Of a DNA stretch of 64,000 nt, positions 25,401 through 35,229 are shown in pieces. Under the pieces are notes generated by a model. The model saw only the letters and a list, made by a program, of their open reading frames with translations. It had not been told where the DNA came from and made no database searches. Made by a program: the position numbers and the translations under genes. Each line of letters begins with the position of its first letter. Position 1 is the stretch's first letter. This stretch comes from Aulostomus chinensis (taxonomy: Eukaryota; Chordata; Actinopteri; Syngnathiformes; Aulostomidae): assembly GCA_037954235.1 (NCBI GenBank), contig JBBMOA010000003.1:7907953-7971952 (forward strand). The letters are read 5' to 3'.

Positions 25401-25907
25401 TAAAGTTATGTTGGTCACTGCACATTGTCTGGTGTGTAAGAATACCAGACCAAGTCAACATTTTGTGCAACAGCAAAGCTAAGAGATATAACAATGCAAC
25501 ACAATAATAAAGTTATGCCAATAAAACATAGTGTGCTTGCATATTTTGTAATTCTGTCTTGAATGAACAATTGCAAAATTCTCAGACAATTTACAGTTTC
25601 CATTTGAGCTTGAGAAATGACCATCTTTGTTCTTCCGTCAAAATTAAACAGCTACATTGAGCACCTACAGTCGCTATAGGATGTATATGAATTTTCATAT
25701 TTTTAATTAAAGCATGTAGAGACCTGAAACTTCCATATAGTCAAGGACAGTGGCTTTCTAAATAACCAGCATCTTTCCCTATGCAGTTTGTGTGCTGCCA
25801 GGCTCCCTTACCTGTCTCCATCTCCATGCTGAATTCGGCACCGCAGGCTCCACTCATAGAGTAAGGGAGGTCACTCAGTATGCTGACACCAGCTGCCATG
25901 GCAGATG
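13364..25907 (-). CDS. PTPDC1: PTPDC1, protein tyrosine phosphatase domain-containing protein 1 (nine coding exons)
   Basis: A phosphatase of the dual-specificity/CDC14-like group, reported to act at centrosomes and cilia. Joining complement exons 25812-25899, 23943-24114, 23682-23762, 23448-23566, 20855-20992, 16610-17694, 15571-15756, 13550-13660 and 13364-13465 gives 2082 nt, 693 residues plus stop. Every junction is GT-AG and all phases agree. The ATG at 25899 (MAAGVSILSDLPYS) matches the human start and has 8 nt of 5' UTR before a CCTTTCAG acceptor, so at least one noncoding exon lies upstream. The protein has the conserved VIPGHMQCSMACGGRACKYE block (about 48-67), a WKD general-acid loop (161-163), the P-loop HCHAGLGRTG (191-200; Cys192, Arg198), and a long, less conserved C-terminal half. 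Human PTPDC1 is about 750 residues; the missing length is in the variable region of exon 6. Introns carry several transposons. Confidence 0.95.
13550..13660 (-). CDS. PTPDC1: PTPDC1 coding exon 8
   Basis: Residues 624-660: GHRLTLLCILNCAAHLLPMP then an acidic turn and KIFTK. In-phase (37 codons). Acceptor CACAAACAG, donor GTGAGT. Confidence 0.92.
14385..15410 (+). mobile_element. Rex3 (RTE-clade) LINE reverse transcriptase fragment
   Basis: Lies in PTPDC1 intron 7, antisense to the gene. Translated in shifting frames it reads VVVPIFKKGDQKV, RGITLLSLPGKVYARV, LFADDMVLL (the catalytic YADD-type motif), RISTSKSEAMVLS-like sequence, QVEEFKYL, KLSIYRSIYVPTLTYG and MSFLRRVAGLSLRNR. That order and wording are those of fish Rex3. 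The fragment lacks the endonuclease and stops before the 3' tail. Frame breaks, including a 20-base G run at 15043-15062, make it a dead copy. Confidence 0.88.
15571..15756 (-). CDS. PTPDC1: PTPDC1 coding exon 7
   Basis: Residues 562-623: MELNSREGAWERLCMERDP, then LMWSWLEQLKDPVISSED and a leucine-rich end. In-phase exon (62 codons). Acceptor GATGGCAG, donor GTAGTT. Confidence 0.93.
16610..17694 (-). CDS. PTPDC1: PTPDC1 coding exon 6 (large exon)
   Basis: Residues 200-561 in one 1085-nt exon. Starts GVLLACYLVFTSRMSADQAI, then RAKRPNSIQTRGQLLCVREF, both near-identical to human. It then runs into a Ser-rich variable region (SLSYSDSVLHKL is a conserved island) and ends in SKISMWQ. Acceptor TTTATGCAG, donor GTACTA. 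Confidence 0.96.
18405..18659. mobile_element. Tc1/mariner-like MITE
   Basis: In PTPDC1 intron 5. The ends are near-perfect inverted repeats: TACACTCCTGATCAAAATCT and its complement AGATTTTGATCAGGAGTGTA. Homology continues through TAAGACCAGTT. The outer TA on each side is the target duplication of the Tc1/mariner superfamily. About 250 bp with no coding capacity. Confidence 0.9.
19711..20074 (-). mobile_element. Full-length tRNA-headed SINE with 15-bp target duplications
   Basis: In PTPDC1 intron 5. Flanked by identical CAGTAAACTCAATTC at 19696-19710 and 20075-20089. On the minus strand it begins GGCGGCACGGTGGTGCAGTG, with an A-box-like GTGGTGCAGTGGTTAGC. A B-box-like GGTTTGGGTCCC follows about 45 bases later, as in RNA polymerase III promoters of tRNA-derived SINEs. 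The body is the common fish sequence with GGAGTCTGCATGTTCTCCCC, and it ends GAATAAGCGGAAGAAAATAG. That end resembles the Rex3 3' terminus, suggesting mobilisation by a Rex3/RTE enzyme. Other copies lie at 5186, 37116 and 63517. Confidence 0.85.
20855..20992 (-). CDS. PTPDC1: PTPDC1 coding exon 5 (catalytic core)
   Basis: Residues 154-200. Carries the WPD-type loop (WKDYG) and the CX5R phosphatase signature HCHAGLGRTG; the last Gly codon is split by the intron. Acceptor TATTTCAG, donor GTTTGT. Confidence 0.96.
21170..21850 (-). mobile_element. Harbinger-type remnant with Myb/SANT-like exon
   Basis: In PTPDC1 intron 4. The minus strand near 21660-21480 encodes FSSEEMDILVHQVK, then VYSGRRHPLKPLEERQAWEE and VAANVP, the helix pattern of the Myb/SANT (NAIF1-like) proteins carried by Harbinger transposons. 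The left end (CCCTATCTTAAGCATGG) has a related copy at 25160-25290. No transposase was found here. Confidence 0.5.
23448..23566 (-). CDS. PTPDC1: PTPDC1 coding exon 4
   Basis: Residues 114-154, containing KTVINLQRPGEHASCGNPLE and GFTYHPETFMEAG. Donor GTGAGT. Phase agrees with exon 5, giving IFYYNFGW across the junction. Confidence 0.95.
23682..23762 (-). CDS. PTPDC1: PTPDC1 coding exon 3
   Basis: Residues 87-114, ITDNLLAMARPSREIIEKYN then IIEQFQ, the start of the phosphatase fold. Acceptor TTTACAG, donor GTACAG. Confidence 0.93.
23943..24114 (-). CDS. PTPDC1: PTPDC1 coding exon 2
   Basis: Residues 30-87. Begins NVRIPTAKYTKMGETLRY and includes the very conserved GHMQCSMACGGRACKYENP. Acceptor TTTTTCACAG, donor GTATGT inside the Trp87 codon. 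Confidence 0.95.
25160..25290. repeat. Copy of the 21190-21320 repeat end
   Basis: GGGCCCTATTTTAAGCATGG, later CTCATTGTTAGTTTC, then a GCCCTTAAACTAGC block and TTAACTTGTG, align in order with 21190-21320. In PTPDC1 intron 1. Confidence 0.55.
25812..25907 (-). CDS. PTPDC1: PTPDC1 coding exon 1 (coding 25812-25899)
   Basis: The start codon is at 25899, followed by AAGVSILSDLPYSMSGACG. The MAAGV start followed by a PYS motif is shared with human PTPDC1. The donor GTAAGG follows GAGACAG. Residues 1-29 plus one base of codon 30. Confidence 0.88.
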
Positions 25908-27837
25908 CTGAAAGGTGTGGAGAATCATTGTGACAAAGAGAGGAGGAAAAATGTCAGCTTACAAGCACAGGCTACTAATAATGCAAACAGTCACAAGGTC
26001 TGCTCACAAGTGAGACATAAAACGCATGAGCAACGTTGCCTGGCATGGTAACCCAGGGGAGAGAGAGGAAACATACAGAGTGAGCCACAAGGTCAGCAGC
26101 TCATGTATCCATCTAACAACTGGGGACAACAATATGAACTTGGAGTACCATCAAGATCAAACTAAACTGACTCCAGAGTCAACTACACAGAGCAATACTT
26201 GATTTGGACACCTTACTTATGTAGCCTGAAACAGTTCATGCAGTATCACATGGACATACAGAAGTCATTTTAACTCTAAGGACCAACTGCTTCTCAGATT
26301 TCACCCAGAGCCCTAATCAACTTCATCACTTGTGCTGACTAGTGCTGCAGGAGTGAAACTCTGCACCTTCACTGTCCTCTGCCTCACTGTCATAAATTAA
26401 CTATTGAGCAAGATCAGTGTGCCACAGATGCTTACTTTTTGAAGGGCAAAAGATTAACTGACCTTGACTTTTTCTTGCCATTTTGCTAAAACCAGTAAGG
26501 ATGGCATCAATAATTGAGTGAGTTGAGCCTGCATAATTTGTCAAGTTTACGTTTAACGTCATAGCATTGTGACAAGGAATGAAAGAGAGACAAGTTTCAT
26601 AACAGTAAACTTGCAAACTGTTACTATAACAAATCATAAATCATAAATATATTTGAATATTCATGGAATCAAAGTTAGCAGCAGTCTCTCAGATGCAGCC
26701 ATGCAGGTGCAGCATGCAACCTATGACAGGAAACATGGTTACAGCTCTCCACAGCACAAATGGCTACCTCCATTTTTGATAGATTGGATTTTTAAGATAT
26801 GAGACTGCAGCAGATGGGGGGGGGGGGCAGTAGTCTGTAGGGGCTCAAACTTTACTGAAATATTTCCATGGCATGTCATTCAAAATTGGTGGCATTTTAT
26901 GCCACGTGAGAACAACAAAATCCTCCAAGGGGGGCACTGCTGAGCAATGAAGGATGAAGCAGTAAGACATGTGTGTGATAGCTCTGATGAAATTCCTCCT
27001 CTAAATATACAAGCCTCCTATCTGCACAAAACTACTCCAGGTCCACATACAAAGATTTTAGCATCAGATATAGAGGATAAATTGACCATGAAGAAACAAA
27101 AACCCAGAGAGGCCATCAACATGGAGCAGTCACTGACCAAGCACCAAGCTCAATTTAGGTGTTGTTTTCTGACAATATGATTGAGGAGCCATATTGAGGA
27201 GCCAAACACATCAAAATCATGTGGTTTCAGCAGCTATTGTTACTCTATAAAGTTAAATCGCCCAGATGAAAGATGACTTATGTGGCACTACTGACACATG
27301 TATATGATTGGAATATGTGGCATTCAGAGATAAGCTGGGAACAAGTTTATTTAAAAAAAAAAAGTTGCATTCAAACCCTACAGCATTCAAGTAGACTACG
27401 GATACACAAAGTAATAGTATCTGAGAGTTGGAAAAGTCCACCACACACCACTTGAACTAGGTCACCTCACTCCAGCCCATCAAATCAAATTAGACGAACA
27501 ATGCACACCCCCCCTCTAATGCTCTACATGAAAAAAAGAGGCTGTGATAATGCTGATTCATAATAAAGGGAAAGATCAAAAGGAGGTTGCCCTCTACATT
27601 TAATTTCATTCCTTGATGTTGATGGAAAAAGTACTTGCCAAGATGCAGTACTATTAGAATGAACCCCTAACTCGAAAATCAAGTTCACTCGGACCAGACT
27701 GGCTTTGCACGACATTGGCGCTCTACCCTTAAACTCAGAGAATTTTTTAAAACTATGTATTCAAAGACAGGAGCATCCACTGACTTTGTCATACACTTGA
27801 CACAGAGGAAGTGTTCAACCAGATCGGATGGAATAAC
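25908..27837. other. Upstream of PTPDC1 coding exons, nothing firm
   Basis: A noncoding first exon and promoter of PTPDC1 should lie here or further right; I cannot place them. A run of 14 G at 26814-26827 is a simple repeat. No other gene is supported. Confidence 0.4.
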
Positions 27838-28045
27838 TTTTTCGTTGTTCTCGTCGTCGTCCTCCGCTTATCCATGTCCAGGTTGCAGGGGAAGCAGTCT
27901 CAGCAAGGAAGCCCAGACTGTCCTCACCCCAGCAACGTCCACCAGCTCTTCCGGGGGAATCCCGAGGCGTTCCCAGGCCAGCTGAGAGATATAATCCCTC
28001 CAGCATGTCCTGGGTCGGCCTTGAGGCCTCCTCCCTGTTGGGCAT
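27838..28045 (-). mobile_element. Rex3 LINE 3' end
   Basis: The minus strand encodes the Rex3 C-terminus: CPTGRRPQGRPRTCWRDYIS, QLAWERLGIPPEEL, then ASLLRLLPLQPG. The untranslated tail GGATAAGCGGAGGACGACG follows. 5'-truncated copy. Confidence 0.88.
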
Positions 28046-28156
28046 AACTGGTATAAGCGGTATGCAATATAAATTTGGCCAACAGTAGAGGTTTCATCAT
28101 ACTGCCCTACCACAAAAATTTAGGATGTCATTGAATTGCGCATTTGTTTGTCAAAA

Positions 28157-28400
28157 TGGATGCGAGGAGTGAGCGCATGAAGGAGGAGGAGATTGTTAAA
28201 ATGCTTGTGCAACATCAATAGTGTGGACATGGTTTGGATTTAAAGTGTCGGATACTGAGCAGAAAAACATTATCTGCAAAGTATGCCAGGCAACAATGAT
28301 TACACAGAGAGGTAACACGAGCAATCTGTTCTTCCACCTTAAGACAAAGCATGTTGCTGTAACTAAAACTGTTTTCTTTTGGGGCTTTTGAGGGAGAGGC
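28157..28400 (+). pseudogene. BED-type zinc finger fragment (hAT-like transposase N-terminus)
   Basis: After MDARSERMKEEEIVKMLVQ the frame shifts. It then reads VWTWFGFKVSDTEQKNIICK and VCQATMITQRGNTSNLFFHL followed by KTKH. The aromatic pair, CxxC and HxxxxH order is a BED finger, as found at the N-terminus of hAT transposases and ZBED proteins. The catalytic domain is missing; the next sequence belongs to an oppositely oriented Harbinger element. Confidence 0.7.
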
Positions 28401-28639
28401 AAAGTGCACTAGTGTCTGGGAAGGAGGATGCTCTGCCACATGAGGCAACTGGAATCCTGAAAATAGCAACACCAGCAACAAATCACACATCCTCTTTCTT
28501 GTTTGCAGAAAAATGGTGCCGGTACCATCGTTCGTGTGGACTGGTCAGGATGTAGAGCTCTTGTTGAATGTAACTTTAGACTACAAAACTTCAAAATTAC
28601 AAGAAAACATTGCAAGTAAATATGTCGACATACTGACTC

Positions 28640-29500
28640 TCTTTTTAGGGCACTACCCCAACGCATCTGCCAATTTTCCTCATCAAAATGAGGACATAAC
28701 ATGCACCATCCTCACAACCAAGCTTTAGGCAGTTCGGGGGAAATACAGAGGTGCTATGTGTCTCGATGACCAACCGCGCACAGCACAAAGACAGTCCGAA
28801 GTACTGCTCCTGAGCATCACTCCTCCAATTCACATAATCTTTCATTAGGTATGGGAGCAGAGGGTATGTAGGATTCCCAAGTAGGTACACTGGTATGGCC
28901 TCTTCATCCTCAACTATTTGCTTGGGACATGGTGGTATTTTTCAGCTCTCAGATGGTCGTTGAGTGGAATTTGCGAAAGTGAATGCTGTCAGGCCACTAT
29001 CACATCAATGAAAGAATATTTATAATCACAGATAGCCTGAACATTCAAACAGAACCTGCCTTTTCAATTGATATAATTTGTGGAATTTACAGACGGTGGT
29101 TTTATTTCCATGTGTGCAATTCACAGCACCTATGCATTGAGGGACTCTGTGTACCTCTTCAAATTTCTGAACTAGTTGCTGTACAGACTTTTCAGATATG
29201 GGCAGTTTTATGTACATGGGACCTAAGTGGACAGTTACTGCCTCACACACCTCCCTTACTATAATTGAAACGTTTGTTTGGGAGAGACCGAAAGCATTGA
29301 CTGTCTTACGCATTCTACCCTTGTCAGACTGATAATATAAGGTGCAGGCAACTTTTTTTATGACAGCAACAGTAGACCGCATTACAGTCATCTCACCCTC
29401 AATGTAGGGACGCAGAAACTCGGAGAGTGACAGCAGCGATGACATCCTAAAATTTTCATGCCACTCCTCCAGGAAAACCACTTCATTTTCAAAGTTCTCC
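28640..29500 (-). pseudogene. Second Harbinger DDE transposase, degraded
   Basis: Reading leftward: LRPYIEGEMTVMRSTVAV, TLYYQSDKGRMRKTVNAFGL, SIIVREVCEAVTVHLGP, YIKLPISEKSVQQLVQKFEE, PQCIGAVNCTHG. Then degenerate sequence, then AIPVYLLGNPTYPLLPYLM, QEQYFGLSLCCARLVIE. This is a HARBI1-like nuclease of a different subfamily from the one at 2898-3565. The first catalytic Asp of the usual IGAIDGTH is Asn, the second Asp region is scrambled by stops, and the end after VIE is out of frame. Inactive. Confidence 0.8.
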
Positions 29501-29786
29501 CAACAAACAGCTGTTCGCCCAAGTCGAACCCAAAACTGGCGACACTGGCAATCACGTGGTCTTCATGTTGGAGGGAGGAGAAATCTACAAAATTGCTGAC
29601 CTCTGAGCACTTTTCTATCACTGCTCCTCAGCTGTATTTGCAAATGCAAACATACAAAAATAGTTTGCTCCAACACTGCTGCTCTGAATGCATCCATGAT
29701 CACAAATCAGTAGCCAAAAAAAAAAAGTGTGAACACCGGTTGCAAACATGAGGTTAAGCATTTTCTGTCTCATGTTGTGATGGGCA

Positions 29787-29975
29787 CTGAAAACGCCATT
29801 TTGCCCATTTTACACGGCAACACATAAACGCCGTTTTCCGTAATCTCCACTCCGGCCAGAGTTTTTAGAAAGATTTGTTTTAACAGGCAGATTCCACGTT
29901 TGCATGTGAACAAAGGGTACAAACAAAGAGAAATGTCTCAGTTTTTTAAAATATCCGTGTACGTGTAAACAGGGC
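29787..29975. repeat. DNA-transposon-like repeat remnant
   Basis: GAAAACGCCATTTTGCCC ... AAACGCCGTTTTCCG at the left and AAATATCCGTGTACGTGTAA plus ACAGGGCCC at the right. The 'gggccctgtttacacgtacacggatatttt' type of end is a common fish MITE pattern. No superfamily is assigned and the left end is not clean. Confidence 0.4.
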
Positions 29976-31634
29976 CCAAGTGATTCAAGACAAAAAAAGA
30001 CTGCTGCAAACTTCATATATGAATTTTAAATCTGAATGTGAGCCTGATTGAACCTATGTCTTTGCAGCTACCTCTCTGTATGTGAAATAAAAATCCAGTC
30101 CAAATAAGAAATTTGAAAAAAAAAATTAAATTAAACTGATCATGTATATTTTATGTTTATTTAATAAGCATTGTGCAGTTAATTGCAGCCTTGTTTAACT
30201 TTACACAGCATGCTTATAACCTCAACAATAACAATAAAGAAGTAGTGGCTAACCTAGAAAGTTTTACATGGGTTGGCAAGGGATGCAGTAAGTGGGAATC
30301 CCCATATACATATTCATACATGTAAACTGTACTGGATTTATATGGAAAGAAAATGAAAAGACAGCAGTGGTCATGTGGACAAGTGGTCCTGCTGGAATTA
30401 CAGTAGAACCCTCTTGCTCCCTGTCAACATCATCTCCTCCCTCATCAGCCTCCTTATCATTCCCTACCTGTCTCTCTCTTTCAGAATCCTCAGCATTCAC
30501 TTCTTTTTCCTATTCTTCACTCATTTCTTCATCTGTTCCTCCTTCTGTGGCCTTCACCTGCTCTGACACTCTTAGTCTCTCCAGTATACTGTCTTCTCCT
30601 TCTTGGACTGGTAAATGACAAATGGATTCATTTTTAAAGAGCGCCTTTCTACCTAAATCTATAATCTTCTAAAATGATACACCTTTGATAGTTTTCATTG
30701 TTTATGACAAGTCAGAGACTCACCTATCTACATATCTAGACTTTTGCCCTGCATAATACATCATATTATCTACACTTGAGAGTAGACACACTATTATCAT
30801 TTAAAAACTTAAATCAATTGTCTATCAACAATACTTATTTAAGCTTTGGTCATGACTTTAATCAACTGACTTCAAGGCACATTTAAGTGGAACTGGTAAA
30901 CTCAAAAATCAATTCTCAAAAGGCAAGAAAGATGGGTTTAAAATGGTAAAGCTTATATACATTTTTCTTATTGTCCAGAATTGATGTATCATACATATGT
31001 CATCACTTTTAGGTTTAGGTTTTAGGCTTGTTCAGTTATCATACTGCAATGCAAAATCCCCGAATCCAATCTTAAAAATTGAATAGAACTATCAGATCAA
31101 GTTGTTAAAAATTGAACAGCAGCAGCCAAAAGAAGGGCTTTGAGTGGACATGTAAATAATTTTTTTTTCCAAATGAAGATTTTTTTATTTTGCACTGTTC
31201 TATAATTCATGTGCTCACTCTGATTTGACAATGGTTTTAGTCAGAACCACAATGTGTTACTTTGAATAATACACAACACAAAGATCTGGTGGTAGAAAAA
31301 AAAGTTTGTCTGGTATAATTTTCCCACATTTCCAGCTACTATCCATGATTTAATCATAAATGTGTCTTTTTTATGTTGTACATTTTCAGATTTTTCTTTT
31401 TAGGTTGACTGATTTTTGCTGATTAGATTTTCTGTCGAAGAACTATATTTGATAGATTACGAAAACATAAAAATTACAGAAAATATTACTCTCATGGGTT
31501 CCTCCAAATTGCACTAGGTAACTGGATCTTTTCTTACTTAACTCTAATAAGAATAAATAAAAGTGTTCTCTAAATGGAAACAGGTAGAAATAAAATTCTA
31601 CGGAAAATAGGTTACTGTATATCTAGTTGTGTCT
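29976..31634. other. Intergenic; one unrecognised acidic frame
   Basis: AT-rich. The minus strand at 30264-30500 encodes an acidic stretch (AEDSERERQVGNDKEADEGG) preceded by a stop. I do not recognise it, and it may be chance. No named repeat. Confidence 0.35.
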
Positions 31635-31960
31635 AAGGTTGTGTTCACACCAAAAGGCCCGTTTTCTGATTCAAACTAAAGCAAGAACAATACATTGTTG
31701 CAATTTCTAAACTGGTCTGGTTCGCGTTCACAAAGGCCAAACTCAAACGGTCCAAAAATTGTCACATGGCAGCAAAGCCGTTCCGTGATTGCTTATACAG
31801 TTAAGGCGGGTAGACAACAAATCCCTTGCAATTTTTAATGTACATCATGGAGCATCGTCTGCTCATTTTCATGTTGGTGCTGATCTGGACTGCATATCAG
31901 CAGACTTTAACGGACCACGCATATGAATGGCTGGGAAGACTGCAGCAATTAAATAATGTA
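31635..31960. repeat. Probable DNA transposon remnant
   Basis: Starts GGTTGTGTTCACACCAAAAG, with a related internal block GGTCTGGTTCGCGTTCACA. It then contains ATGGAGCATCGTCTGCTC, which would begin a short Leu-rich peptide. Fish genomes carry many elements with this 'tgttcacacc' terminus. I see no matching right end. Confidence 0.35.
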
Positions 31961-32129
31961 CTAATAATGTATTAATGCACTGCATCATGGCACAGTATGC
32001 AAAATGTACAGAGGCATAAAATTAAAATCTCCTAAGAATCCGAAACACGTCTCACAAAATCATCTGAGTCCAAAAGAGGCCTCTACAGAGCCAGCAGCAT
32101 CTTGACAGCTGGTACTCACCCATCATCAG

Positions 32130-32290
32130 CTCTTCTCGCTCTTGCCCTCTGGGAGGCACTACAGGCCCCATTACAGCTCGAATCTCCAATCTGAAAAACA
32201 ACTTTCTCCCAAGAGCCATCACTGAACTGAACACTAACAATCTGCAACCCTTCCCTACAGCTACCACTTTTTGCTTTATCATTTTAATCA
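32130..32290 (+). mobile_element. LINE reverse transcriptase C-terminal scrap
   Basis: Encodes RISNLKNNFLPRAITELN, matching the 'RFKNSFFPRAI..LN' ending of L2/CR1-group LINE proteins. Only the last part remains. Confidence 0.4.
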
Positions 32291-32805
32291 CTAACCAGTT
32301 AACAGCGAAGTTGAGTATCTAAACCACTTAAAATATATGTTTTTCATATGAAAGGAATTTTGTGTGCAAATGACAGCACAAGACACATGACAGCACAAGG
32401 ATTCAAACACATTGTTGGATCAGACACATGCCTGCACCAGAAGAGTTTTAAATGCTGAGCACCTCTGTAACCATCTAACTCTATCAAAGCCAAGACCTCA
32501 AGTGGCAGAAACTATTAACTACAAAATACTGACAACTAATTAAGCCAAATAGTTAATAACCCACTACACAGTTCTCCTAATGCAAAGCTGAGCGTGGTAT
32601 GGTCATGGGCTAAATCCACATGATAAATCTGCCTGACCCGCAAGATCAAAGACAAACCACGACAATTTACTTTGTAGGGCTGTGTACTGCTGGTTGGTAA
32701 TACTGAGCACTGAAAATGTGGCACCTGTAATTACTAGGGTGCAATGTCATCAAGTTGTGCAATTTCTCTGCCTCTGTAGTTTCTCTTTGAGCAGGGCAAG
32801 CACCT

Positions 32806-32829
32806 CAACACACACACACACACACACAG
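32806..32829. repeat. (CA)n microsatellite
   Basis: Eleven or so CA units between CTCAA and GCGCAGG. Confidence 0.85.
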
Positions 32830-34852
32830 CGCAGGTCAGAAGGGCCATGATGAGTTGAAAATTGCACTCTTTTTACAGCAATAAATCCTTCACAAGAATA
32901 AGTCAAAGAGTAAATATTAAACCACCTGTTCAACAAGCAGATGCAGAAAAAAATGACATTTCTACCTACTTTGTCAGCTGTCATGTTCACCAGACCACAG
33001 ATGATTGATCAACATCTCTAATCTACAGCATGGTGGCGGGTCTAAACCAGTAGCTGAATGGTAAATGCAAGCGATTATGAAAGCCTGAGTGATACTATGA
33101 CACTCATTTGCACACGTGTCCAAAATACTCAGCCACTCACTAATAGTGAAATGCCAAATGCTATATACACACGATATAGAAACATGAGTATGCACTGCCC
33201 TCTGCGTAAAGTGTTGAGTGAGGCTGGGCCCCTACATGACCAGCTGCTTCCTCCTGTTCAATATCAGTATCCTCTACTGACATTTAAAAACAACAACATA
33301 AATAGGCCTCACAATGGTCGGATTCAATACTGAAGTCATATGCTACACTGTTTCTGTTAACCTGGGGTCCAGTTGATGCTTGTTCGTTTGTGAAGGCTTC
33401 AGCTGTCATCAGGTGGCCAGGCTTTGCATTGAAATGTCACGAGCAAAGAGTACAAATTAATGTTTGGAAAGATAATTCAGCGAACGCTCAAAACGGTAAA
33501 TGTCAGTTCTTCGGCTAACGTTTTGAATGTCGATATCTCAGAGCTAGCTGACCTTATGTTGTCTGTACACTTAGTTTGAAATTCAGTTTCATTGACGTGT
33601 GACAAAGAAAATTTAACATTAGATCAACATCTTGAATGTTGTACAGTAACTGCTTCTAGTGTCTGGTACTGATGCTGCAGCGCTAAACCTTGGCGCTGGC
33701 TTATTAGCTTAGATTTACAGTGTTACATAAGGCTAGCATGGTAGCTCTCACAGACCTGACTTACCCGTTTCCTATCTGGCGAGTCCAGAGGTCTGTTAGA
33801 ATATCTAACATCGTCCATGTATATATATCTACACTAAGGTTGTCTTGTCGGTGACACGACAAACCGGAGGTTCCTCTAGCCACATCGTTTTGTCAGCTAA
33901 GTCAACTAGCTGACTAGCTAACTTAGCATAGCAACCTGACGTGTTGTCATGCATGAGTATGACGGCCCAATTGCGTCATGTGTATTTAAGCGTTTGTATA
34001 GGCCATTTTATTAATAAGATAACATTTTGATATCCTCACTTTTGCATTTATTGTATTTTGATTTATACTCGCTTTTTTATATGTTTCAAGTAAAGAAAAG
34101 TTAAGATGACAAATGACGATTTTTTTTGTGTCTCATGATGCAGTTCTGATTATTGTAGACAGTGGATAATGGTAAGCAACTCCAACATACTTAGACCAAG
34201 GTTATTCATGAGCATTTCTCTTTTTTGTGACAAATGCCTAGCATTCTCTTTTTTTACACACATAAAATGTGTGTAGACCCAAAATAAAGCAATAGTGTGG
34301 TCTTTACCCTAAATATTCTTGCAGGGGCAATGTTTTTAATGCTTGTGTTTACTGTGCCAATCTTTTATATGCTTATACTGGCCTTTTATATCAATGGTTC
34401 AATTCACTTGTTAACACAGAATGTTCTGTTTATTCCAGTTGTTGTGCTTTTTTTAACATGTATCTGAAAAGAAAGAATAGGCATGACAAATATGCAAAAG
34501 TAGAGGGATTCATGGAGTCACATCATATGGGTTAGTAAGAGACCATTTTGTGCTGGCATTATCTGCAGGGAAAAGGGTTCATCTTCTGTTAAAAGAAAGA
34601 GATGTAATACTTCCTGGATCCACTGAAACAAAGTGGAAGTGTTTCTCTTTTAACACCCTACTTTTTTTTTTTATTTCAACGATTTTCTTTGGCAGTGATT
34701 TTGCACAAAATGCCCGATGGCAGTCATTTCCTGTCCGGCGCTGTCACTTTCTCTCTCACTCTCAGCCTGATCGTGCCGGTGCGCAGTGTGCTTACTGTCT
34801 CGCGGAGCCCGTTTGAGTGTTTCTCTGCAGAACCGCACTTGTGTCCCGAGGT

Positions 34853-34854
<2 letters not shown>
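32830..34854. other. Intergenic, nothing recognised
   Basis: The part at about 33400-34000 is less AT-rich and has repeated GCTAGC/GCTAAC motifs, which could fit a promoter-proximal region, but no exon or start site can be supported. Confidence 0.35.
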
Positions 34855-34883
<29 letters not shown>

Positions 34884-34907
34884 TGTGTGTGTGTGTGTGT
34901 GTGTGTG
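34855..34907. repeat. Self-complementary (CA)n(TG)n repeat
   Basis: About 28 nt of CA repeat run directly into about 24 nt of TG repeat (junction near 34883/34884). The two halves are reverse complements and can form a perfect hairpin or cruciform with almost no loop. Confidence 0.9.
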
Positions 34908-35229
34908 CTGCATTCGGTTGCCTTGGATCCTCGGGCAAACCAGGGTACTTCCTGGCTTCGTTTTAAATAGCGCTTGGTGGTGCGTTACAGAGAGACCCGT
35001 GACCATGGACTATGCCATTATAGTGGATTGAATGTGTTTTCCTGATTTGTCATGTTTTATGTGTGTAATATACAGCCATACGGAAGCTTTTTAGTACTTT
35101 TTTGAGGTTGCAGTTAATAATTGATTCATGAATATTTGTTTACAGTTGTTAAGTTATACTTTAAAACCCTATTAATTTTTTTGTTGGTTTGCCCAGGGGA
35201 GGGGCAAAGGGGTATTTAATAGGTATTTG

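Noticed and set aside
26035..26052. X-box-like site for RFX factors upstream of PTPDC1 (GTTGCC, 6-base spacer, GGTAAC)
   Set aside because: Attractive because PTPDC1 is linked to cilia, but functional X-boxes have 0-3 bases between half-sites and the promoter position here is unknown.
34671..35031. Frames with Val-Cys or Thr-His repeats
   Set aside because: They arise from the (CA)n(TG)n repeat.
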